Source: an uncultured Alistipes sp.
GTDB lineage: Bacteria > Bacteroidota > Bacteroidia > Bacteroidales > Rikenellaceae
Direction: 5' to 3'
DNA: 64,000 bases
NCBI GenBank assembly: GCA_910584485.1
Contig: CAJUAV010000001.1
Location: 124,001 to 188,000 of the forward strand
The notes below the pieces were generated by a model that worked only from the letters and a program-made list of their open reading frames with translations, did no database searches and had not been told where the DNA came from. Numbering within the stretch: position 1 is the first letter of the stretch; each line of letters begins with the position of its first letter. Below, in pieces: positions 26,113-34,624 of the stretch. The position numbers were made by a program, and so were the translations under genes.

Positions 26113-28542
26113 ATGCTTTATCTGTTTCAGAATTTCCGCGCACTCATGGGCCGCCACGCCGCGGCATCCCTGCTGAACATCTTCGGCATGGGCGTCGCCT
26201 TCGCGGCGGTCTACCTGATCGCCGTGCAGGTCGGCTACGACCTTTCGTTCAACCGCCGCGTGCCGCATGCCGACCGCATCTGCCGCCTCGAACACCCCTC
26301 CTGGACCAAGGAGGAGGGGCGTTTCGCGCGCTGGAACCGCGTCATGCCGCAGCAGCTTTGCGAAGCCTTTCCCGAGATCGAAGCGAGCGGTTCGATCGGT
26401 TTCGACGCTGCGGAGCGACCCTTTTCGGTCAAGCGCCGCCACACGATCGACAATTTCACGCTCCGCCTCGCGGAGGGCGAACGGGCGGGGTTAGACGTCT
26501 TCGCTTTCGAGCTGCTCGACGGATCGTTCGACGCCCTGCGAACGACCGACGATCTGCTGCTCTCGGCTGCGACGGCGACCCGCCTCGGCCTGAAGGCGGG
26601 CGACCGCATCCATGCCGGAGCGGGCGCGGAAGGAGAGCGGCTGCTGACCGTGGCGGCCGTGTATCGCGATTTCGCCGCTCCGAGCGCCTTCGACGCGCTC
26701 GACGGATTCCGCCTGCTGCCGCCCCTGCGACGGCGGGCGGACGGCGTGCAGTCCAATCCGCACGGCTCGTGGTCGTATCCCTTTTATCTGCGGTTGGCAC
26801 CCGCGGCCGATCCCGCGGCCGTCGGCGAGCGGATGGCGGGGTGGTTGCGCGAGCAGTTCGGCAAGGAGGGGATGTCCGAGGAGGAGATCGACGGGCAGAT
26901 GAAGCTGCTGCGCCCCATCCCCGAGCCCTTCGCGAAACTCTATTTCGCCGAGAATACGGAGGCGGGCGACCAGCCGCAGGGCAATCGTACGACGACCCGC
27001 ATCCTGCTCGCGATCGCGGTGCTGATCCTGACGCTCGCCGTAATCAATTTCGTCAATTTCTTCTTTGCGCTCATTCCGATCCGCATCCGTGCGATCAACA
27101 CCTGCAAGATCTTCGGGGCCTCGCAATGGCAGCTGCGCTGCGGGTTGTCGGCCGAGACGCTCGGCCTGGTCGCGGCGTCGGGCGGGGTCGCCGCGGCGCT
27201 GTTGCTGCTGGTTGCCGATACGCCGATCGTCGATCTGCTCTCGACCTCGATATCGCCCTTCGAAAACGGACGTGTCGTCATGGCGTTGCTGCTGGCGGGG
27301 ATCGCGATCGCCGTTGCGACGGGACTTTTCCCCGCCTGGTACCTCACGCGCTTCCCGCCCGCCTTCGTCCTCAAGGGATCGTTCCGCGCCACCGTGGCGG
27401 GGCGGCGGCTGCGCGACGTGCTGGTGGGGGTGCAGTATGTCATCGCCCTCGTTTTGATCGTCGCCGCCCTCTTTCTCCATCGGCAGCATCGTTTCATGAT
27501 GCGCTACGAGATGGGCTTCGACCGCGAACAGCTCTACGGCGTGCATGTGCCGCAGCGGACGCTGCCCGACGGCGAGCGGCTCGAGGCCCTTTTCGCGCGG
27601 TTCAAGCAGCGTCCCGAGGTGGCCGACGTCGCCGCGGCAGGCGGCAACCTCGTCGATCCGCAGCCCGACGGATGGGGCTATATCGACGCCGAAACGGGAC
27701 GGATGAACCTCTTCTCGACGATGCGCGTGTCGTCGAATTTCCTGTCGGTGATGGGGATCGATCTGACCGAAGGCCGCGCTTTCACGAAGGCGGACGAACA
27801 GGGCGAGGGGGAGTATTTCATCTGCAACGAAACGGCGCGCAGGGAGTTCGGGCTGCCCCTCGATCTGCAAATTCCCCGCAGTTCGGGAACTCCGACCGCG
27901 GTTGTCGGATTTTGCGAAGATTTTCATTTCCGACCGATGCAGTACGCCATCGAGCCCTTCGCCTTCATCGTGCAGCATCGTACGCGCGAGGCGCCGAATT
28001 ACCTCTACATCCGCATGCGGGCGGGCGTCGGGAGCGAGCGGGCCCGCGCCTGCATCCGCGAGACGCTCGCGGCTTTCGACGGTTCGATCGAGCCCGAACG
28101 GCTCGAACCGCGCTTCATCGACGAGGAGCTTGAGGCGAACTATCGCCACGAGCGACGCCTTTCGACGCTCGTGCTCCTTTTTTCGCTGCTCGCGGTGCTG
28201 CTGTCGGTGATGGGCGTCTTCGGGCTGGTGCTCTTCGAGACACAGCATCGCCGCCGCGAAATCGGCATCCGCCGCGTGCACGGCGCCACGGTGGGGGAGA
28301 TCCTCGCGATGTTCAACCGACGCTACCTGGCGATCGTGCTGGCCTGCTCGATCGTCGCGCTGCCGATCGGTTATCGGGCGGTCGATCGCTGGCTCTCGTC
28401 GTTCGCCTACCGTACGCCGATGACGTGGGAGCTCTTCGCCCTGGCCGTGCTGCTCGTGGCGGGCATCACCGTCGCGACGGTCACCGCCCGCAGCTGGCAT
28501 GCCGCCCATGAAAATCCGTCGGACGTGGTGAGCGGAAATTGA
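26113..28542 (+). CDS. MacB/FtsX-type ABC transporter permease 4
   Basis: 809 residues from the ATG at 26113. The frame is open far upstream, but that stretch lies over permease 3 and reads as Arg-rich shadow. The two FtsX modules include 'FALIPIRIRAINTCKIFGAS' and 'RRREIGIRRVHGATVGEIL', and the protein ends NPSDVVSGN. It is the last gene of the efflux operon. The next 110 nt hold a GC-rich dispersed repeat and then a bidirectional terminator. Confidence 0.92.
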   Translation: MLYLFQNFRALMGRHAAASLLNIFGMGVAFAAVYLIAVQVGYDLSFNRRVPHADRICRLEHPSWTKEEGRFARWNRVMPQQLCEAFPEIEASGSIGFDAAERPFSVKRRHTIDNFTLRLAEGERAGLDVFAFELLDGSFDALRTTDDLLLSAATATRLGLKAGDRIHAGAGAEGERLLTVAAVYRDFAAPSAFDALDGFRLLPPLRRRADGVQSNPHGSWSYPFYLRLAPAADPAAVGERMAGWLREQFGKEGMSEEEIDGQMKLLRPIPEPFAKLYFAENTEAGDQPQGNRTTTRILLAIAVLILTLAVINFVNFFFALIPIRIRAINTCKIFGASQWQLRCGLSAETLGLVAASGGVAAALLLLVADTPIVDLLSTSISPFENGRVVMALLLAGIAIAVATGLFPAWYLTRFPPAFVLKGSFRATVAGRRLRDVLVGVQYVIALVLIVAALFLHRQHRFMMRYEMGFDREQLYGVHVPQRTLPDGERLEALFARFKQRPEVADVAAAGGNLVDPQPDGWGYIDAETGRMNLFSTMRVSSNFLSVMGIDLTEGRAFTKADEQGEGEYFICNETARREFGLPLDLQIPRSSGTPTAVVGFCEDFHFRPMQYAIEPFAFIVQHRTREAPNYLYIRMRAGVGSERARACIRETLAAFDGSIEPERLEPRFIDEELEANYRHERRLSTLVLLFSLLAVLLSVMGVFGLVLFETQHRRREIGIRRVHGATVGEILAMFNRRYLAIVLACSIVALPIGYRAVDRWLSSFAYRTPMTWELFALAVLLVAGITVATVTARSWHAAHENPSDVVSGN

Positions 28543-28618
28543 GTTCGCCGACGGCGGCAGGAGGGGCAGCGGGCGGTAGACGCGAACGTGCCCGTCCGCC
28601 GCATGGGACGGCGCGGAC
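28543..28618 (-). repeat. GC-rich dispersed intergenic repeat, copy C (inverted)
   Basis: GTTCGCCGACGGCGGCAGGA at its left end and CCGTCCGCCGCATGGGACGG near its right end match the reverse complement of copy A (20340-20416); the middle differs. It begins on the base after the stop codon of permease 4. Confidence 0.65.
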
Positions 28619-28655
28619 AGTCGTGCGGCGGTCCGCCGAGCTCCCCGATAAAGCC

Positions 28656-28697
28656 GAGAGGCTGTCCCCGCATAAGGGGGACAGCCTCTCTTGTTTT
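28656..28697. terminator. Bidirectional terminator between efflux operon and pfp
   Basis: Stem GAGAGGCTGTCCCC pairs with GGGGACAGCCTCTC around a short loop and is followed by TTGTTTT. It separates converging genes. Confidence 0.85.
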
Positions 28698-28712
28698 CCG
28701 CACGTCGTGCGT

Positions 28713-29948
28713 CTATTTCCAGCAGAGGATCTTGTGGAAATCGAACTCCGACGGATCGGCGACGTACTTTTTGGCCGCTTCGTAGTCGGCCTCGGTCACG
28801 GCATTGATGATGTTTTCGAGCACCGAGGTGAACTTGTCCGAGTTGATGTCGACCAGACGGGGCGGAATCTTGCCCGTGGCGGGATCCTGCAGATCCTTCA
28901 GGTAGAGCGGGGCGACGTTGCCTTCCGAGTCGACGTAGACCATGCAGCCCGTCTTGCCTTCCGAGAAGAGTTTGTAGACGCCGATGCCGAGCTCCGAGCA
29001 GTAGGTCAGGTCGTAGGCGATCGGGGTCTGGCAGCGCACCTCGTAACCCAGCTCGACGGGACGGCTCTTGACCTTGATGCCGAGCGCCTTCACCTTCTTC
29101 TCGATCATTTCGTTGAAGATGTGGGCCTTCGAGACTTTGCCCAGCTCGGGATGGCCGTGCTCGTCGTACGAGAAGTGGATGCCGCTCTTGCGGATCTCCT
29201 CCTCCGACAGCGCGTGGAAGACGCCCTCCGAAATGACGGCGGCGCCGTAGTCCATGCCCATGATCTTGCGCTTGATGATCGACGAGATGACGAGGTTCAC
29301 GATCTTCTCGACGGTGATTTCGGTCTTGTCGAACATCTCGGGGATGACGATCATCGGGTAGTGGCATGCTTCGCCGATACCGAAGGCGAGGTGGCCCGCC
29401 GAACGGCCCATGGCCGCCAGCACGAACCAGTTGCCGCTCGTGCGGGCGTCGACGTAGACGGCGCGGGCGATGACGGCGCCCTTGTCCTTGGCCGACTCGT
29501 AGCCGAAGGTCGGCGTGCCCTTCGGCAGCGGAAGGTCGTTGTCGATCGTCTTCGGCACGTGGATGTTGGCGATGGGGTACTGCTTGGCTTCGAGGAACTT
29601 GGCGATGCGGTTGGCCGTCGAGGCGGTGTCGTCGCCGCCCACGGTCACGAGCAGTTTGATGTTGTTCTCGGTGAAGAACGCGAGGTTGAAATTGTGCTCG
29701 AAATCCGAGTCCTTCGGCTTGAAGCGGCTCATCTGGAGGAACGAACCGCCCTGGTTGAAGATCGCATCGGCCATCGGGTAGTCGATTTCGACCGTACGGG
29801 GCGAGGGGTTGAAGAGGCCCGTATAACCCTCGTGCAGACCGATCACCTTGTACCCTTTGCGCAGGAACGTCTTGGCGACGCTGCCGACCACGGTGTTCAT
29901 GCCGGGAGCCGGTCCGCCGCCGGTCAGAATAGCAATAGCTTCTTTCAT
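28713..29948 (-). CDS. pfp: Phosphofructokinase, pyrophosphate-dependent type
   Basis: 411 residues. GGGPAPGMN is at the N-terminus. GGDDT at 104-108 has Asp where ATP-dependent enzymes have Gly, and PKTIDND at 132-138 has Lys where ATP enzymes have Gly (PGTIDND). Both changes are the accepted marks of the PPi-dependent group. It converts fructose 6-phosphate and PPi to fructose 1,6-bisphosphate reversibly in glycolysis. It has its own promoter on the minus strand. The phosphoryl donor is inferred from the two residues, not measured. Confidence 0.9.
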   Translation of the reverse strand: MKEAIAILTGGGPAPGMNTVVGSVAKTFLRKGYKVIGLHEGYTGLFNPSPRTVEIDYPMADAIFNQGGSFLQMSRFKPKDSDFEHNFNLAFFTENNIKLLVTVGGDDTASTANRIAKFLEAKQYPIANIHVPKTIDNDLPLPKGTPTFGYESAKDKGAVIARAVYVDARTSGNWFVLAAMGRSAGHLAFGIGEACHYPMIVIPEMFDKTEITVEKIVNLVISSIIKRKIMGMDYGAAVISEGVFHALSEEEIRKSGIHFSYDEHGHPELGKVSKAHIFNEMIEKKVKALGIKVKSRPVELGYEVRCQTPIAYDLTYCSELGIGVYKLFSEGKTGCMVYVDSEGNVAPLYLKDLQDPATGKIPPRLVDINSDKFTSVLENIINAVTEADYEAAKKYVADPSEFDFHKILCWK

Positions 29949-29986
29949 GATGTGTGTTGTAAAGATGGTTTGGCTGATTGTTTAGT

Positions 29987-29994
29987 CAAATGTA
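29987..29994 (-). promoter_or_regulatory. Promoter -7 box for pfp
   Basis: Minus-strand TACATTTG with CTTG (30015-30018) exactly 20 nt upstream; the leader to the ATG is about 38 nt. Confidence 0.75.
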
Positions 29995-30098
29995 CGCATA
30001 TTTTTTCGGTTGCGCAAGAAAAATCGTGCTCTTCGCGCGATCGACGCTCCGAAGAGGAAAGTTTTCGGCCGAAATTTCGGGGTGGCACGAAATTTTTT

Positions 30099-30106
30099 TA
30101 CCTTTG
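30099..30106 (+). promoter_or_regulatory. Promoter -7 box for lipoprotein/radical SAM operon
   Basis: TACCTTTG with a weak -33 (TTTC) about 20 nt upstream. The leader to the lipoprotein ATG is 28 nt. It diverges from the pfp promoter. Confidence 0.65.
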
Positions 30107-30134
30107 TTGCATCAACGGATTTAACGAGAACGCG

Positions 30135-30410
30135 ATGAATCGAAAACTGAAACTCGCCCTGGTGGCGCTGCTGGGCTTTTCGACGGCCTGTTCGACGGTG
30201 AAGAACGCACCGCGCGACGAGGCGTCGCCGCAAACGGATGCCTCCGCCCGCACCGAAAAGGGGACGGAACCGACGACCGAAGAGCCGGTCCGTGCCGACC
30301 GCATCATGCTGATGTACGGCGTGCCCTCGCCGCGTCCGTCGCAGGAGACCCCGCAGCCCGAAACGGCGCCGCAGGCACCCGCGACCCCCGAAACGCCGCA
30401 GGCGGAGTAG
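30135..30410 (+). CDS. Small lipoprotein associated with radical SAM enzyme
   Basis: 91 residues. The signal peptide ends in a lipobox (STAC, Cys19). After a Thr/Glu/Pro-rich spacer comes RIMLMYGVPSPRP (residues 56-68), then a Pro/Gln/Glu-rich tail to the end. The YGxP motif after a lipoprotein spacer recalls the family annotated as radical SAM-associated putative lipoprotein (TIGR04134, from memory). The stop is 3 nt from the start of the radical SAM/SPASM gene, so the two are translated together. The lipoprotein is a candidate substrate for modification, which is inferred. It is much shorter than many relatives, which carry a further domain after the motif. Confidence 0.75.
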   Translation: MNRKLKLALVALLGFSTACSTVKNAPRDEASPQTDASARTEKGTEPTTEEPVRADRIMLMYGVPSPRPSQETPQPETAPQAPATPETPQAE

Positions 30411-30413
30411 GCG

Positions 30414-31496
30414 ATGGCGGGTTGTCGTCCCGGGCTGCGCAAACGGCTGGCGCTGCGTCTTTTCGCCGATCTGTACGACGAGAAGGTCGCGGCGCCGCGC
30501 CTCGATACGCTCTTTTGGGAGTGTACGCTGCGCTGTAACCTGAACTGCCGCCATTGCGGCAGCGACTGCCGTGCGGATGCCCGCGCGGCCGACATGCCGC
30601 TGGCCGATTTCCTGCGCGTGCTGGACGAAGAGATTACCCCGCACGTCGATCCGCGCGAAGTCCTCGTCATCTTTTCGGGCGGCGAGGTGCTGCTGCGCGA
30701 CGATCTGGCCGAGGCGGGCCGCGAGGTGACGCGGCGCGGCTATCCCTGGGGGATGGTGACCAACGGACTGGCCCTGACCGCGGCGCGGCTGGACGAACTG
30801 GTCGCGGCGGGGCTGCGCTCGATTTCGGTCAGCCTCGACGGCTTCGCGGAGGAGCACGGCTACATCCGCCGTCACCCGCAGAGCTTCGCGGCGGCGCTGG
30901 AGGCGATCCGCAACATCCGCCGCCATCCGTCGCTCGCCTTCGACGTGGTGACCTGCGTGACGGAGCCCCTGCTGCCGCGTCTCGCGGAGTTTCGGGAGCT
31001 GCTGATCGACCGAGGGGTGCCCGCCTGGCGCCTCTTCTCGATCTTCCCGATGGGACGGGCCCGTGAGGATCGCTCGCTGCGGCTCGCCGACGAGGGGTTC
31101 CGCACGCTGCTGGAGTTCATCCGCACGACCCGCCGCGAGGGCCGCATCGAGGCCTCGTATGCCTGCGAGGGTTTCCTCGGCGCCTACGAAGCGGAGGTGC
31201 GCGACCATTTCTACCAGTGTGCCGCGGGGATTTCGGTCGCCTCGATCCGCGTCGACGGGGCGATTTCGGGGTGTACCTCGATCCGTGCCGACTATGCGCA
31301 GGGAAACATCTACTGCGACCGTTTCTGGGAGGTGTGGAGCCGTCGTTTCGAACCTTACCGCAACCGCGAGTGGATGCGGCGGGGCGCTTGTGCGGCGTGC
31401 GGGATGTTCCGCTACTGCCGCGGCGGGGGGATGCACCTGCGCGACGAGCGGGGCGAGCTGCTCTACTGCCATTATCGGAAGCTGGGCGGACGGTGA
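30414..31496 (+). CDS. Radical SAM/SPASM enzyme of the rSAM/lipoprotein type
   Basis: 360 residues. The radical SAM cluster motif C41-xxx-C45-xx-C48 lies in 'WECTLRCNLNCRHCGSDC', a TIM-barrel core follows with GGEVLLR and SVSLDG, and a Cys-rich C-terminus (CSTSIRADY-like region, 'CAACGMFRYCRGGGMH', then LLYCHY) fits a SPASM domain with auxiliary iron-sulfur clusters. Such enzymes usually modify peptides or proteins. The arrangement matches TIGR04133 (rSAM/lipoprotein system, from memory), and the likely target is the small lipoprotein encoded 3 nt upstream. The chemistry and function are unknown. The N-terminus is in the cytoplasm with no signal, so modification would precede export. Confidence 0.88.
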   Translation: MAGCRPGLRKRLALRLFADLYDEKVAAPRLDTLFWECTLRCNLNCRHCGSDCRADARAADMPLADFLRVLDEEITPHVDPREVLVIFSGGEVLLRDDLAEAGREVTRRGYPWGMVTNGLALTAARLDELVAAGLRSISVSLDGFAEEHGYIRRHPQSFAAALEAIRNIRRHPSLAFDVVTCVTEPLLPRLAEFRELLIDRGVPAWRLFSIFPMGRAREDRSLRLADEGFRTLLEFIRTTRREGRIEASYACEGFLGAYEAEVRDHFYQCAAGISVASIRVDGAISGCTSIRADYAQGNIYCDRFWEVWSRRFEPYRNREWMRRGACAACGMFRYCRGGGMHLRDERGELLYCHYRKLGGR

Positions 31497-31637
31497 CGCA
31501 TGCGCGCTTCAGCGCGGCAGCCCGCAGCCGCCCCCCCCCGGCGGAGGGCTGCTTCTCGCGAATGCGCTCGTCGCAAGCCTCTCCGCTCGGCTGCGGAACT
31601 GCACGAAATTACAAACAGACTATACAGATTATTAAAT

Positions 31638-32351
31638 ATGGAATCCACTTTTTGCCAGAGCTGCGGCATGCCGCTCACGGATGGCTGCAAGGGCACGAAT
31701 GCCGACGGCAGCCGCAACGAAGACTACTGCTCGTACTGCTACGCGCAGGGACGCTTCACGAACGATTTCACGATGAGCCAGATGATCGAGTTCTGCGCCC
31801 GCTTCACCGATCAGATCAATGCGGAGGCGGGGTGGAACCTGACGCCCGAGGAGATGAAAGCGCGCATGCGCTCCTTCTTTCCGCAGCTGAAGCGGTGGCG
31901 GCGGAAGGACGAACGAACCCTCGTCGAGAAGGCTGCCGCGCTGCTGGCGCAGTGCGACGATGTGACGCTCGCTTCGGTCAACGCCGAGGGCTTTCCCCGT
32001 CCCGTGCCGATGGGCAAGGGGCGGACCGCAGGCTGCAACGAGGTCTGGATGGCGACGGGGGCGAGCTCCGAGAAGGTCGCCGACTTTGCGCGTGATCCCC
32101 GTGCGGGCCTTTGCTATGCGAACTGCGGCGACAGCGTCGCCCTGCGCGGACGCGTGGAGATTGTCCGCGACGATGCGCTGCGGCGGGAGATGTGGCAGGA
32201 GAGCTATGCCGCCCATTTCCCCGGCGGCCCGACCGATCCCGAATACGTGCTGCTGCGTTTCGTCGGCACCGAGGCGACCTTCTGGATCGACGGCCTCTTC
32301 GTACACGAGAGGCTGGCGGACAAAACCGAACCCAACAACGATTCCGAATAA
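31638..32351 (+). CDS. Zinc-ribbon plus pyridoxamine 5'-phosphate oxidase-like protein
   Basis: 237 residues from the ATG at 31638. The N-terminal ~35 residues hold a four-Cys zinc ribbon (CQSCG...CSYCY), followed by a helical link. From residue ~95 there is a split-barrel flavin-binding fold ('VTLASVNAEGFPRPVPMGKG', 'LCYANCGDSVALRGRVEIV', 'VLLRFVGTEATFWIDG') as in general-stress FMN-binding proteins. The ribbon fused to this fold is a known but uncharacterised arrangement. It is followed 6 nt later by dsbD. The 141-nt gap before it is GC-rich and holds no clear promoter. Confidence 0.8.
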   Translation: MESTFCQSCGMPLTDGCKGTNADGSRNEDYCSYCYAQGRFTNDFTMSQMIEFCARFTDQINAEAGWNLTPEEMKARMRSFFPQLKRWRRKDERTLVEKAAALLAQCDDVTLASVNAEGFPRPVPMGKGRTAGCNEVWMATGASSEKVADFARDPRAGLCYANCGDSVALRGRVEIVRDDALRREMWQESYAAHFPGGPTDPEYVLLRFVGTEATFWIDGLFVHERLADKTEPNNDSE

Positions 32352-32357
32352 ACAGAG

Positions 32358-34343
32358 ATGAAAACGATTCGAACGATGCTTTTGCTGGCGGCCCTCGCGG
32401 TCGCCGAAATGCTGTGCGCCCAGTCGGTGAGCTGGTCGATCAAGGCCGATGCTCCGCAGGGCGACAGCTGCCGCGTGATCCTTGAGGCGCGGATTCCCGA
32501 CGGCTTCCACATGTACGATCTGGGCCCCTACGCCGAGGGGCCGAACCCCACGACGATCGCCCTTGCGGTCGATGGCGGCGAGGCGCTCGGCTCGGTCGAG
32601 GCCCTCGACGAGCCGCACCGCTACCACGATGCCACCTTCGACATGCAGATCGGCATCTACGAAGGGACGGCGCGCTTCGCGCAGTGGGTCCGTCTGCCCG
32701 CCGACGGGGGCGAGGTGCGCGCCTCGCTCGAGTGGATGATCTGCAACGAGGGGAGCTGCATGCCGCCCGAAGATGCCGAGCTGACGCTCCGCATCGGAGC
32801 GGCCGCGGGCGACGGTCCGACGGCCGAGCTGGCCGCCGTCGAACGCGAAGCGCCGGAGCGCCCCGCCGCGGAGAAGGATGCCGCAGGCGGCGGTTCGCTC
32901 TGGTCGCTGCTGATCGAGGCCGTGCTGTGGGGCTTCGCCGCGCTGCTGACCCCCTGCGTCTTCCCGATGGTGCCGATGACCGTCTCCTATTTCCTGAAAG
33001 GGGAGGGCGGTGCGACCCGCGGCCGACTGCGCGCCGCGCTCTACGGGCTCTTCATCGTGGGGCTCTACACGCTGCCGATCGCCGCGATCATCCTCATCAC
33101 GCGTCTGGTGGGCGGCGATGCCGTGACGGCCGACATCTTCAACTGGCTGGCGACGCACTGGCTGCCGAACGTCCTCTTCTTCCTCGTCTTCATGCTCTTC
33201 GCCGCCTCGTTCTTCGGCGCCTTCGAGATCACGATGCCCTCGTGGCTGGTCAACAAGAGCGATGCGAAAGCTGACACGAAGGGGTTGGGCGGCATCTTCT
33301 TCCTGGCGCTGACGCTCGTGCTGGTCTCGTTCTCCTGCACGGGGCCGATCGTCGGTTCGGTGCTCATCAAGTCGACCGCGGGCGAATTCTGGACCCCGAT
33401 CCTCACGATGTTCGCCTTCTCGGTCGCCTTCGCGCTGCCCTTCACCCTCTTCGCCTTCTTCCCCTCGATGCTCAAGTCGCTCCCGAAGAGCGGCGGGTGG
33501 CTCAACTCGGTGAAGGTCGTGATCGGCTTCATCGAGGTGGCGCTGGGACTGAAATTCCTTTCGGTGGCCGACCAGGTCTACCACTGGGGGATCCTCGACC
33601 GCGAAATCTACCTCGCCGTCTGGATCGTCGTCTTCTCGCTGCTGGGGCTCTACCTGCTGGGCAAGCTCCGCTTCGCCCATGACAGCGAGCTGCCGTACGT
33701 CGGCGTGACGCGTCTGGCGCTGGCGATCGTCACCTTCTCGTTCGTCGTCTACCTCGTCCCGGGCATGTGGGGCGCTCCGCTGAAGGGGCCTTCGGGTTAC
33801 CTCCCGCCCCTCGCTTCGCAGGATTTCGTGCTCGGAGCGGGCAGCGGCGCGACGACGACGGCGCCTGCCGCACCCGCGGGGCGCAAGTACGCCGATTTCC
33901 TCCACCTTCCGCACGGGCTCGAAGGCTTCTTCGACCTGCGTGAAGCCGAGGCCTATGCCGCCGAGGTCGGCAAGCCGCTCTTCATCGATTTCACGGGACA
34001 CGGCTGCGTGAACTGCCGCGAGATGGAGGCCCGCGTGTGGTCCGATCCCGAGGTGCTGCGGCTGCTGCGCGACGACTACGTGATCTGCGCCCTCTACTCG
34101 GACGACAAGAAGGTCTTGCCCGAATCGGAGTGGGTGACCACCGACGCGGGCAAGGTGCTCAAGTCGCTCGGCAAGATCAACTCCTACTACGCCCTCAAGC
34201 ACTACGGCGTGAATGCCCAGCCCTACTACGTGTTGCAGGGCCGCAACGGCGAACAGCTGGTCGAGCCGCGCGGTTACGACCTCGACACGGCGGCGTTCGT
34301 CGATTTCCTGCAGCGGGGGCTGGCAGCCTACAAGAGCCGCTGA
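32358..34343 (+). CDS. dsbD: Thiol:disulfide interchange protein DsbD
   Basis: 661 residues. Signal peptide to about residue 22, N-terminal DsbD-alpha-like domain with CNEGSC, eight-helix membrane domain with the redox pair in LLTPCVFPMVP and SFSCTGPIVGS, and a C-terminal thioredoxin-fold domain with CVNC (HGCVNCREME). All three domains keep their Cys pair, so the electron route from cytoplasmic thioredoxin to periplasmic partners looks complete. It reduces disulfides or feeds cytochrome maturation in the periplasm. It overlaps nothing and lies 6 nt after the zinc-ribbon gene. Confidence 0.93.
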   Translation: MKTIRTMLLLAALAVAEMLCAQSVSWSIKADAPQGDSCRVILEARIPDGFHMYDLGPYAEGPNPTTIALAVDGGEALGSVEALDEPHRYHDATFDMQIGIYEGTARFAQWVRLPADGGEVRASLEWMICNEGSCMPPEDAELTLRIGAAAGDGPTAELAAVEREAPERPAAEKDAAGGGSLWSLLIEAVLWGFAALLTPCVFPMVPMTVSYFLKGEGGATRGRLRAALYGLFIVGLYTLPIAAIILITRLVGGDAVTADIFNWLATHWLPNVLFFLVFMLFAASFFGAFEITMPSWLVNKSDAKADTKGLGGIFFLALTLVLVSFSCTGPIVGSVLIKSTAGEFWTPILTMFAFSVAFALPFTLFAFFPSMLKSLPKSGGWLNSVKVVIGFIEVALGLKFLSVADQVYHWGILDREIYLAVWIVVFSLLGLYLLGKLRFAHDSELPYVGVTRLALAIVTFSFVVYLVPGMWGAPLKGPSGYLPPLASQDFVLGAGSGATTTAPAAPAGRKYADFLHLPHGLEGFFDLREAEAYAAEVGKPLFIDFTGHGCVNCREMEARVWSDPEVLRLLRDDYVICALYSDDKKVLPESEWVTTDAGKVLKSLGKINSYYALKHYGVNAQPYYVLQGRNGEQLVEPRGYDLDTAAFVDFLQRGLAAYKSR

Positions 34344-34376
34344 CGAAGCGTTTCGGCGGTCGGACGCGCGAAAAAG

Positions 34377-34408
34377 TTTGCCGAAGCGGAAAAAAGAGTA
34401 TATCTTTG
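34377..34408 (+). promoter_or_regulatory. Promoter of tRNA-Pro
   Basis: TTTG (34377-34380), 20 nt, TATCTTTG (34401-34408): a full-consensus Bacteroidota promoter. The predicted transcript start is about 65 nt before the tRNA. Confidence 0.85.
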
Positions 34409-34479
34409 CACCCCGAAGCGAAAGCTTCCCCGATCGGGTTCGGCGACCGCACGGCCGGCCGATCCGTGATCGGGAACGA

Positions 34480-34554
34480 CGGGGTGTAGCGCAGTCCGGT
34501 TAGCGTGTCTGCTTTGGGAGCAGAAGGTCGCCGGTTCGAATCCGGCCTCCCCGA
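34480..34554 (+). tRNA. tRNA-Pro(TGG)
   Basis: 75 nt cloverleaf. Anticodon stem TCTGC/GCAGA with loop TTTGGGA (anticodon TGG). T arm GCCGG-TTCGAAT-CCGGC. Acceptor CGGGGTG pairs with CTCCCCG except for a T-T apposition at pair 6:67. No CCA is encoded. It has its own promoter and terminator. Confidence 0.93.
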
Positions 34555-34563
34555 CGTCCGTCG

Positions 34564-34602
34564 AAAAAGGGCGGTCGACATTGAAAGTCGACCGCCCTTT
34601 TT
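34564..34602. terminator. Terminator between tRNA-Pro and glnS
   Basis: Inverted repeat AAAGGGCGGTCGAC ... GTCGACCGCCCTTT followed by T residues; the A-run on the other side lets it serve the converging glnS transcript as well. Confidence 0.85.
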
Positions 34603-34624
34603 GCGTGCTTGCGGAGCCCTGCCG

